This document shows, one piece after another, positions 6,421 through 12,147 of a stretch of DNA of 12,147 nucleotides; position 1 is the first letter of the stretch; the number at the start of each line of letters is the position of its first letter. A program made the position numbers and the translations under genes. A model generated the notes under the pieces. It saw only the letters and a program-made list of their open reading frames with translations, was not told the DNA's origin and searched no databases. The DNA is from an uncultured Lewinella sp. (GTDB lineage: Bacteria > Bacteroidota > Bacteroidia > Chitinophagales > Saprospiraceae): contig CALIGP010000243.1 of assembly GCA_938021455.1 (NCBI GenBank), forward strand, positions 1 to 12,147, read 5' to 3'.

Positions 6421-6480
6421 GGGGCTAGTCGTCAGACGAAGACTCCAAATAGCATACCCTTCAATAACGAGTGTCTCTTC

Positions 6481-6514
6481 TTTGTGCCCTTTGTGCCTTT
6501 GTGTGCTTGGTGTC
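6481..6514 (+). repeat. degenerate TTTGTG tandem repeat
   Basis: Four units of 8-9 bases follow each other: TTTGTGCCC, TTTGTGCC, TTTGTGTGC and TTGGTGTC. The tract is intergenic. The rest of 6421-6592 shows no gene; it holds an 18-bp near-palindrome at 6427-6444 (AGTCGTC / GAAGACT, one mismatch). Confidence 0.6.
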
Positions 6515-6592
6515 AAAAAAGTCGCCTGCGGCCAATAACCTAAAGCGCGGCCAGCGGATCGCCCTTTATTCCTCGGAGATCAAGCCGATGCC

Positions 6593-6835
6593 TTAAAGTT
6601 CCTCTTCCCAAATTCGTAAGGAAGGACTACACCAGCCGCTAACAAAATCTACTAGCTCTAATACTCTGTCCTCTTTTTCCGCATTACCCATAAAGTCGTT
6701 TCGTAACTCCGAAAGAATTCGCGTTGCTTCTTGCTGGCTTCCCCCTCCATTTTTAAACGCTATGATCTCTGTTCTCAAATCAAGGAGATTTTTGTTGCTA
6801 TTTATTTCTTTTTCTATCGCTGATTTCACAGGCAT
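6593..6835 (-). CDS. small hypothetical protein
   Basis: An 80-residue protein beginning at the ATG at 6835 (a GTG at 6841 would add two residues). It is hydrophilic, predicted mostly helical, with no signal peptide or membrane segment. Its N-terminal half is Lys/Asn rich (EKEINSNKNLLDLRTEI), then comes a GGGSQQEA turn, and the C-terminal part carries a distinctive VLELVDFVSGWCSPSLRIWE with one cysteine. The even amino-acid use, charged helices and sensible length support a real gene, but I see no promoter box or Shine-Dalgarno sequence. Small acidic proteins of this kind are often immunity proteins of toxin systems, but no toxin gene is next to it and I do not assign the function. It stands alone between low-complexity tracts. 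Confidence 0.55.
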   Translation of the reverse strand: MPVKSAIEKEINSNKNLLDLRTEIIAFKNGGGSQQEATRILSELRNDFMGNAEKEDRVLELVDFVSGWCSPSLRIWEEEL

Positions 6836-6921
6836 GTTCACTAAAGTCTATAAGTATAGCAAACCAACAGTTTTATTCCTGACCGAAGTTGCTCCCCGAT
6901 AGCCTTACTAACATCTTATCC

Positions 6922-6957
6922 GGAGGAGCGGGAGGAGAAAAGGAGTAGGAAAAGAGA
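6922..6957 (+). repeat. purine-rich GGAG tract
   Basis: A 36-base stretch of GGAG/GGAGTA-type units containing one C and one T. It shares the GGAGTA(A)GG core with the tract at 3687-3762. It lies in the gap 6842-7145, in which I see no convincing gene, only a TTTAGGAT repeat (6999-7006, 7021-7028) and a GGATG-G-CATCC palindrome (7025-7035). Confidence 0.5.
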
Positions 6958-7145
6958 CGCAACGTTCATTGGATATACTCTACCCGGAGAGTTGGATTTT
7001 TAGGATTCTAAAGCAGAATATTTAGGATGGCATCCCAAAAATTTCACCATAATTCTTTACATCCTAGTCTATTTTTTAAAGGCGTGAGAATAGCAAAAGG
7101 CTCGATTTTAACGCACAGCGTCTCCACCAAAGGCCCACCATCATT

Positions 7146-7172
7146 CTACCGACTACCACACTACCAACTACC
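7146..7172 (-). repeat. GGTAG tandem repeat spanning the kinase stop codon
   Basis: On the plus strand CTACC occurs at 7146, 7153, 7161 and 7168, at a 7-8 base period; on the coding strand this is GGTAG. The first GGTAG contains the TAG stop of the histidine kinase (7168-7170), and the others follow it. Confidence 0.6.
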
Positions 7173-8640
7173 CAGCCACCTCCATCCGTGGCAACTCGAA
7201 AATAAAGCTGGTCCCTTCCTTCAGCTTACTCTGAATCCGAATACTCTTATCGTGTAGTTCCAGAATTTTCTTCACAATGGCGAGGCCCAGCCCTGCGCCC
7301 ACGTTACGGCCATTTGCGGAACGGTTCCCTTTACGGTAACGATCAAAGATGAATGGAATATCAGCTTCGGGGATGCCGGGGCCCGTGTCCGCCACGCGAA
7401 CCCGGACGTCGTTTTGATCAGCCCGCATTTCCAGCAAAATCTGTCCGCCATTGGGCGTAAACTTCAGGGCATTATCCATCAGATTATTTAGCACCCTTTC
7501 TACGAGTCCCAGATCCGCAAAAATGCGGGGTAGTTCCTGTGGTACGTCCAGCTTAATCTCAATACCTTTGCCGGCCGCCAGGACACTGAACTTGTGAGCA
7601 ACATCCTGCGCCAGTTCGCCAACGTTAAACGCCTCTTTGGTGGGTTCAATTTGTTGAGCTTCCAGTTTGGAATACTCGAATAGCTGGCTGATGAGGCCAG
7701 AAAGACGCTCGGAGCTGTTATAAATCGTTTGCAGGTGGCGCTTCCGGTCTTCAGGAGGCATCCCCTCAGTCTTCATGATCAGGGTTTCCACAAAGCCCTG
7801 GATGATGGCCAGCGGCGTGCGCAGATCGTGGGAGATATTGGCAATGAGCTCCCGCCGGAGCTGGTCCAACGATTTCATTTCATTGATGTTAGCACCAATT
7901 CGTTCTGCCATATCATTGAAGGTAGTAGCGACTACGGCAAACTCCCCCTTTGCGTCCGTGTCCACTCTAGCCTCGTAGTCCCCTTCCTGAAACCGATGAA
8001 CAGCCGTTTCGATCTTTCGGAGGTTACGCGTTAAATAACGGATGGCAATCAATGCCATCAGGAAAGCGGCCAACAGGCTTAGGAAAAACAAGTTAGCGCC
8101 CAATTTTAGCATGTAAGATGATTGTAACGGGCCAGTTACGGAAGCCTGCTCATCACCACTCAGTATGATGTAAACGAAGCCCTCCGAGTTGCCTGCTTCG
8201 TCCTTCACTTCTGCGGCGGAGAAGATGTTGGATTTATCCGGATGCCGGGGGTCATCTCCCTTCAGGAAGGGCCGGTTTGTGGGGTCGGCAGCGATGAAAT
8301 CCCGAATGGGGCCAAGACCAACCCGTTCCAATTCTACGGTTTTGTTGGGCGCTACGTAGGTGATAATCTCACCGTCGGGCTCTAACAAATAGACCTCAAC
8401 ACTCGGGTTGATCACCATCATGGAGTGCATAATGTCCTGGATGGTGGAGGTGTCCACTTTTCCGTTTACAAGTGGCTGAATCTCATGTACCATGTGCTCA
8501 GCAATCCCACCATAAAGCCGTTGATTTACTTCCGCTCCATAATCTTCACTAATGTAAGAGGAAACCATAACGTAGGCGGTTCCCACTACTAAAAGTAGGG
8601 CCAGAATGATGGCGGAGAGTTTGAGAAATAGTTTGTTCAT
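7168..8640 (-). CDS. sensor histidine kinase (HAMP, HisKA, HATPase_c)
   Basis: This 490-residue membrane kinase is the sensor of the two-component pair. It has a first membrane segment at 7-27, a periplasmic sensor region at about 30-176, a second membrane segment at 181-200, and a HAMP domain at about 198-252. The dimerisation/phosphoacceptor motif ISHDLRTPLAII places the phosphorylated histidine at H271. The ATP-binding domain has the N-box NNLMDNALKFTPNGG (385-399), the G1 box DTGPGIP (418-424), an F box IFDRYRKG and the G2 box GAGLGLAIVKKI (448-459), so it should be fully active. The sensor region shows no recognised ligand motif. The gene begins 74 bases after the response regulator gene on the same strand, with no terminator visible between them, so the two are very likely co-transcribed. 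Its stop codon lies in a short GGTAG repeat. Confidence 0.95.
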   Translation of the reverse strand: MNKLFLKLSAIILALLLVVGTAYVMVSSYISEDYGAEVNQRLYGGIAEHMVHEIQPLVNGKVDTSTIQDIMHSMMVINPSVEVYLLEPDGEIITYVAPNKTVELERVGLGPIRDFIAADPTNRPFLKGDDPRHPDKSNIFSAAEVKDEAGNSEGFVYIILSGDEQASVTGPLQSSYMLKLGANLFFLSLLAAFLMALIAIRYLTRNLRKIETAVHRFQEGDYEARVDTDAKGEFAVVATTFNDMAERIGANINEMKSLDQLRRELIANISHDLRTPLAIIQGFVETLIMKTEGMPPEDRKRHLQTIYNSSERLSGLISQLFEYSKLEAQQIEPTKEAFNVGELAQDVAHKFSVLAAGKGIEIKLDVPQELPRIFADLGLVERVLNNLMDNALKFTPNGGQILLEMRADQNDVRVRVADTGPGIPEADIPFIFDRYRKGNRSANGRNVGAGLGLAIVKKILELHDKSIRIQSKLKEGTSFIFELPRMEVAG

Positions 8641-8714
8641 GGGGAAAGACGATAAGATAAATACGGCGCAAAACGCAGGTGCAAAAAATGGTTATAAGAG
8701 CAATGGATAAGGGC

Positions 8715-9422
8715 CTATAAGTCTTCGTTGAAGCGGTAACCCACGCCCCAGTTAGTAAGGATGTATATGGGGCGTTGTACGTCCGGTTCAATCTTTGTCC
8801 GCAAGCGGTTAATGTGAGAGTTAACCGTATGCTCGTAGCCATCAAAATCATAACCCCAGACGAGGTTAAGAATCTTGGCCCGGTCGTAGCATTTCCCTGG
8901 ATTAGCGGCCAGTAGACTGAGCAGTTCAAATTCTTTAGGGGATAAATCAATCCGGTTACCGTAAGTCGTCACCTTTCTTTTGTCGAGATCGATCATGAGG
9001 TCTCCATAACGGTAAAGAGCCGTTTTCTCCTGCTGAGAGGTTGCCTGTAATGCTCGCTCCGCCCGCCGCAAAAGCGCCTTTACCCGAGCAATGAATTCCC
9101 GAACGGAGAATGGCTTGGTGAGGTAATCATCCGCCCCCATCTCCAAACCGATCACTTTATCAAATTCTTCAGACTTAGCGGTTAGCATCAAAATAGGTGT
9201 ATTGATTTCCTTCCCCCGGATTCGGCGGCAGATTTCTGTACCGTCCATTCCGGGCAACATCACGTCCAGAATGATAATGTCATAAACGTTGTCAAAAGCA
9301 TGTTGTAGGCCAGTCGGGCCGTCCGTCACGGCCGTTAACTCACAATTAAGGTCCGTCATATGAATACGGAGCAATTCAATGATGTCCGGATCGTCTTCAA
9401 CAATTAAGGCATGGCGTTGCAT
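8715..9422 (-). CDS. OmpR/PhoB-family response regulator
   Basis: This 235-residue protein is the cytoplasmic partner of the kinase encoded just downstream. The receiver domain (about 1-120) has the acidic pair D10-D11, the phosphoacceptor D53 in IILDVMLPGMDG, T81 and K103. The C-terminal winged-helix domain (about 135-233) has the standard LSPKEFELLSLLA, YDRAKILNLVWGYDF, HTVNSHINRLRTKIE recognition helix and a closing GVGYRF hairpin; the residue before GVGYRF is Trp where Arg is common. Regulators of this class bind tandem half-sites 11 bp apart, and such a site lies 71 bp upstream of its own start (9494-9515) and again upstream of the divergent repeat-protein gene. It is therefore probably autoregulated. 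Confidence 0.95.
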   Translation of the reverse strand: MQRHALIVEDDPDIIELLRIHMTDLNCELTAVTDGPTGLQHAFDNVYDIIILDVMLPGMDGTEICRRIRGKEINTPILMLTAKSEEFDKVIGLEMGADDYLTKPFSVREFIARVKALLRRAERALQATSQQEKTALYRYGDLMIDLDKRKVTTYGNRIDLSPKEFELLSLLAANPGKCYDRAKILNLVWGYDFDGYEHTVNSHINRLRTKIEPDVQRPIYILTNWGVGYRFNEDL

Positions 9423-9445
9423 AAGTAGTACTGTTTTTAATAAAT

Positions 9446-9463
9446 CCCTTCATCAATAAAGGG
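9446..9463 (-). other. small hairpin in the response regulator leader
   Basis: CCCTT (9446-9450) and AAGGG (9459-9463) form a 5-bp stem with an 8-base loop, 23 bases before the regulator's start codon. It may be a structured leader or chance. Confidence 0.3.
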
Positions 9464-9493
9464 CAACTCTCAAAAGCCCGGCAAAGAAAGGCT

Positions 9494-9515
9494 TCAATTA
9501 TCACGGAAGTATCAC
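9494..9515 (-). promoter_or_regulatory. putative regulator binding site upstream of the two-component operon
   Basis: Read towards the regulator gene the site begins GTGATACTTCCGTGAT, followed by AATTGA. GTGATA and GTGATA are repeated 11 bp apart, the half-site spacing used by OmpR/PhoB-type regulators. It ends 71 bp before the ATG at 9422. Downstream on the minus strand come the TTG of ATTGA and, at -7 spacing, GGCTTTTG, which keeps only the 3' half of TAnnTTTG. Confidence 0.55.
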
Positions 9516-9699
9516 AGTTTCCTTGCTCTTTATGTTGACAAAGATGAGCTACACTTGCTTTGGCACTAGAAAAAGTCGGGATAAGTGTCGCGATGGCTAC
9601 AGTTGGGTGGCCTTTCCTTGCACCTGCGGCAGCGCCCAACAACACAACTACTTGTTTATCAACACTTAAACATGCTCCTAAATCTCTTTTGATGGTTGC

Positions 9700-9721
9700 G
9701 TGATACTTCCGTGATTATTGA
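9700..9721 (+). promoter_or_regulatory. second copy of the putative regulator binding site, upstream of the repeat-protein gene
   Basis: The same 22-bp sequence with one mismatch, in the opposite orientation and so facing the plus-strand gene. The half-sites here are GTGATA and GTGATT, 11 bp apart. It ends 80 bp before the ATG at 9802, and its TTG (9718-9720) sits 17 bases before a perfect -7 box. The 184 bases between the two copies show no convincing gene. Confidence 0.6.
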
Positions 9722-9737
9722 CTGCCCTCTACCCCGA

Positions 9738-9745
9738 TACTTTTG
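9738..9745 (+). promoter_or_regulatory. Bacteroidota -7 box for the repeat-protein gene
   Basis: TACTTTTG is a perfect TAnnTTTG, with a TTG 17 bases upstream (9718-9720) inside the putative operator. Transcription would begin near 9750, leaving a leader of about 50 bases. Confidence 0.65.
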
Positions 9746-9770
9746 CTCTTGTAACAATTTAACCTTTAAA

Positions 9771-9786
9771 GGAGAGTATTCTCTCC
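9771..9786 (+). other. hairpin GGAGAG-TATT-CTCTCC in the repeat-protein leader
   Basis: A perfect 6-bp stem with a TATT loop lies 15 bases before the ATG at 9802. The left arm is Shine-Dalgarno-like but would be 25 bases from the start if unfolded and is hidden when folded. Confidence 0.5.
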
Positions 9787-9801
9787 ATCAAACACACAAG
9801 C

Positions 9802-12147
9802 ATGCGATCAGTATTATACAACTCTTATTTACGATCCTGGCGGATAATTCCCGGGATATTCATTTTACTCCTAACGCTATTCAGTCATAGTCTCTTTGCA
9901 CAGGAATGTGCCGCAGACGGTGGTCAATTAGCACTTGCTGAAGGAGGAGACATTAACATCATTTGTGCCGGAGACGGCATTAGCGACGCCTTTACGCCAG
10001 TACTAAGCGGAGCAAGCGGCGAAACTTTTGGCTGGATCATTACCAGTGCATCTGGCTACATCCTGGCCCGGCCTGCCGGCCCACCCTTCGATTTGGAAGG
10101 TGCTGGTGGTGGCGCCTGTTTCCTTCATCACATCAGCTATGACGCCAGTTTCACGGGTGCAATCTCTACGGGTGACAATATCTGTGAGCTAACGGAAAAC
10201 GACGGCTGTTTTGATCTATCTAATCATATTACCATTAACCGACAGACTGGTGACAATTGCGATGCGGCCTGTACTGCTCTTAGTAGCGGTATTGCCCTGA
10301 CGGATGGTTCTACCTCTACTTCCATTTGCGTCGATGAGGTCGGTGACCCCTTAGACATTGTTATGTCCGGCGAATTTGACGGCGACAATACAACCTTTAT
10401 TATCACGGCCGCCAATGGTGAAATCCTGGCCATCCCTCCCGGCTTTGGGCCCTTCGATCTAAACGGTGCCGGACCTGGCACCTGCGTCATTTGGTACCTC
10501 GCTTACGATGATGGGCTTACCGGTCTTGCCGTTGGACAGAACACCGACGACTTTGATGGCTGTTTTGACCTCTCCAACGGAGTCGTCGTTCAGCGCAATG
10601 AAGCGGAAGCCGGAAGTATCGCACTCGACGATGGTGGTACTACCGCTAGTATTTGTGCCGATGGCACACCTGATCCACTTACGATTGCTATGAGCGGTAC
10701 ACCATTTGGCGACAACTCTACCTTCTTCATCACCGATGCCGTAACCGGTGAAATCCTGGCTATTCCGGGCAATAACGGTCCTTTTGATCTTGATGGTGCC
10801 GGTGCAGGTGTCTGTGAAATTTGGTATGTATCTTCTTTTGGCGATGTAACCGGTCTTGCTACGGGAAACAACATTGATGATCTGGCGGGATGTTTCGATC
10901 TGTCGAATGCCATTACCGTTGTCCGCAATACGGGCAACGACTGTGAAGGAGCCGTTGACGGCGGAGCCATTAGCCTCGCTACTGGTGGAACTGAAGCAAC
11001 GATCTGTGTAGATGGTATTGCCGACCCACTGGAAGTTACCCGCGACGGTAGCGCAGTTGGTGACAACCGTACCTTCATCATCACCGATGCAGCGACCGGA
11101 GAAATTCTTGCCATTCCCGGCAGCAACGGTCCTTTCGACCTCGACGGTGCTGGTGGTGGTGTCTGTGACATCTGGTACCTCGCCTATAATGATGGTTTGA
11201 CCGGACTGATGACCGGTAACAATGTTACTGACCTGATGGGTGAGTTTGACCTTTCCAACGCTATTAGCGTCACTCGGAATGCTCCGAACGCCGGACTCAT
11301 TGCTCTCGAAGATGGTGCAACATCGGCTAGCATCTGTGCTGACGGCACCCCAGATCCGCTGACCGTGGTGATGAGTGGAACCGTTATCGGTGACAACTCT
11401 ACCTTCTTCATCACCGATGCCGCCACTGGCGAAATCCTCGGTGTTCCTGGCAACAACGGTCCTTTCGACCTCGACGGCGCCGGTGAAGGTGTCTGCGAAA
11501 TCTGGTACCTCTCCGCCTACGGAGACGTAACCGGTGCAACGATGGGTAATAACATCAATGACATTGACGGCTGTTTCGCCCTTTCTAACGCCATCACCGT
11601 AACCCGTAATGTGGGTAATGACTGTGATGGAGCTGTTGACGGTGGAGCCATTAGTCTCGCTACGGGCGGAACGGAAGCAACCATCTGTGTAGACGGTATT
11701 GCGGATCCACTGGAAGTTACCCGCGACGGTAACGCAGTTGGTGACAACCGTACCTTCATCATTACCGATGCGGTAACCGGAGAAATTCTTGCCATTCCCG
11801 GCAGCAACGGTCCTTTCGACCTCGACGGTGCTGGTGGTGGTGTCTGTGACATCTGGTACCTGGCCTATAATGATGGTTTGACCGGACTGATGACCGGTAA
11901 CAACGTTACTGACCTGATGGGTGAGTTTGATCTCTCGAATGCCATCAGCGTTACCCGCAATGTAACCGAAGCAGGCACCATCGCACTCGCCGATGGTTCT
12001 GACGCCGCTACCATCTGTGTAGACGGAACGGCCGACCCACTGGAAGTAGTGATGAGCGGAGAAACATCCGGTTCTAACTCTACCTTCGTTATCACTGATG
12101 ACGCAGGTATGATCCTGGCTATTCCCGGCAACAATGGTCCTTTTGAC
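9802..12147 (+). CDS. large secreted tandem-repeat protein (partial at 3' side)
   Basis: The frame is open from the ATG at 9802 to the last base of the window, giving 782 residues with no stop. Residues 1-33 are a signal peptide (RSWR, then a hydrophobic IIPGIFILLLTLF core, likely cut after SLFA), so the protein is exported. The rest is at least six complete repeats of 108-123 residues and part of a seventh. Each has an IC-x-DG-x-x-DPL start, a GDN-x-TFxITDA-x-GEIL strand pair, GPFDLDGAG, a VC-x-IWY motif and a final FDLSNAI-V-RN. Cysteines of IC and VC are 52-53 residues apart in most units and could pair. I know of similar units in large cell-surface proteins of Lewinella-like bacteria, often with a type IX secretion C-terminal signal; that end is outside the window. 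The function is unknown; adhesion or an extracellular matrix role would be a guess. It lies divergently from a two-component operon and shares its putative operator. Confidence 0.9.
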   Translation, partial: MRSVLYNSYLRSWRIIPGIFILLLTLFSHSLFAQECAADGGQLALAEGGDINIICAGDGISDAFTPVLSGASGETFGWIITSASGYILARPAGPPFDLEGAGGGACFLHHISYDASFTGAISTGDNICELTENDGCFDLSNHITINRQTGDNCDAACTALSSGIALTDGSTSTSICVDEVGDPLDIVMSGEFDGDNTTFIITAANGEILAIPPGFGPFDLNGAGPGTCVIWYLAYDDGLTGLAVGQNTDDFDGCFDLSNGVVVQRNEAEAGSIALDDGGTTASICADGTPDPLTIAMSGTPFGDNSTFFITDAVTGEILAIPGNNGPFDLDGAGAGVCEIWYVSSFGDVTGLATGNNIDDLAGCFDLSNAITVVRNTGNDCEGAVDGGAISLATGGTEATICVDGIADPLEVTRDGSAVGDNRTFIITDAATGEILAIPGSNGPFDLDGAGGGVCDIWYLAYNDGLTGLMTGNNVTDLMGEFDLSNAISVTRNAPNAGLIALEDGATSASICADGTPDPLTVVMSGTVIGDNSTFFITDAATGEILGVPGNNGPFDLDGAGEGVCEIWYLSAYGDVTGATMGNNINDIDGCFALSNAITVTRNVGNDCDGAVDGGAISLATGGTEATICVDGIADPLEVTRDGNAVGDNRTFIITDAVTGEILAIPGSNGPFDLDGAGGGVCDIWYLAYNDGLTGLMTGNNVTDLMGEFDLSNAISVTRNVTEAGTIALADGSDAATICVDGTADPLEVVMSGETSGSNSTFVITDDAGMILAIPGNNGPFD
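9919..12147 (+). repeat. tandem protein-coding repeats with a 681-bp higher-order period
   Basis: Units begin near 9919, 10288, 10612, 10963, 11293, 11644 and 11974. From the third unit on, lengths alternate 351, 330, 351, 330 bp, making a two-unit block of 681 bp. Copies one block apart are almost identical in DNA: 11095-11180 equals 11776-11861 over 86 bases, and after one mismatch 11182-11222 equals 11863-11903 over 41 more. Units 1 and 2 are more diverged. Confidence 0.92.

Noticed and set aside
4854..6440. The 11-mer CGTCAGACGAA at 4854-4864 and again at 6430-6440, flanking the DUF937-OmpA gene
   Set aside because: Several 11-base matches are expected by chance in a window of this size, and there is no supporting structure.
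7027..7257. A 76-residue plus-strand frame at the end of the kinase gene
   Set aside because: It overlaps the 3' end of the histidine kinase on the other strand and has low-complexity His/Pro/Leu-rich sequence.
9397..9645. An 82-residue minus-strand reading frame overlapping the response regulator start
   Set aside because: It overlaps the regulator's first codons in another frame and covers the promoter region; its composition shows no domain or signal.
9494..9721. Reading the inverted 22-bp pair as ends of a MITE or small transposon
   Set aside because: No target-site duplication or transposase is visible, and both copies sit at matching distance and orientation to a start codon with promoter elements behind them. 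A genome search could still revive this reading.
9696..9890. A 64-residue plus-strand frame before and over the repeat-protein start
   Set aside because: It runs through the operator and -7 box and overlaps the signal peptide of the large protein in another frame.
10590..11171. Minus-strand frames over the repeat region (also 11184-11456, 11517-11852, 11865-12134)
   Set aside because: They recur with the repeat period and are mirror images of the plus-strand repeats.
9919..12147. Tandem repeats considered as a CRISPR-like array
   Set aside because: The units are over 300 bp long, continuously coding and have no short repeat-spacer pattern.

Overview
The window looks like a chromosomal segment of a Bacteroidota bacterium, probably from the Saprospiria/Lewinella-like group. 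The evidence is the near-perfect Bacteroidota -7 promoter box (TAnnTTTG) directly upstream of four genes, the lack of strong Shine-Dalgarno sequences, a lipoprotein with a DM13 domain, a DUF937-OmpA fusion, and a long secreted protein built from Cys-containing tandem repeats of a kind I associate with that group. The lineage is an inference, because no rRNA or other marker gene is present.

Layout. (1) 1-327: the 3' end of a gamma-glutamyltransferase gene. (2) 547-1428 (+): an A+T-rich, membrane-anchored M23 metallopeptidase. (3) 1459-2664 (-): a class I PLP aminotransferase with its promoter, convergent with the peptidase gene. (4) 2665-3014: an intergenic stretch with palindromic, REP-like repeats. 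(5) 3015-3692 (+): a lipoprotein with a Big-2-like and a DM13-like domain, ending in a purine-rich tandem repeat. (6) 3770-4798 (-): a tight two-gene pterin operon, a PTPS/QueD-family gene followed by folE. (7) 4947-6353 (+): a DUF937-TM-OmpA protein with a terminator. (8) 6354-7167: mostly intergenic, with one small hypothetical gene and several low-complexity tracts. (9) 7168-9422 (-): a two-component system, OmpR-type response regulator followed by its histidine kinase. (10) 9802-end (+): the first 782 residues of a large secreted repeat protein, still open at the window edge.

The most interesting signal is the divergent region between the response regulator and the repeat protein (9423-9801). 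A 22-bp sequence occurs twice there as an inverted pair with one mismatch. Each copy points the same way relative to its own gene and lies 71-80 bp from that gene's start codon. It contains two 6-bp half-sites 11 bp apart, the geometry typical of OmpR/PhoB-family binding sites, and is followed by a TTG and a -7-like CTTTTG element. I infer that the regulator controls its own operon and the surface repeat protein through one duplicated promoter module.

The repeat protein has two alternating unit types that form a 227-residue (681-bp) higher-order repeat with long stretches of identical DNA, which points to recent duplication or gene conversion. The PTPS-family enzyme next to folE carries the C-x5-HGH spacing of 6-pyruvoyl-tetrahydropterin synthase rather than the C-x3-HGH spacing of E. 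coli QueD. That makes a tetrahydropterin cofactor a serious alternative to queuosine as the end product.
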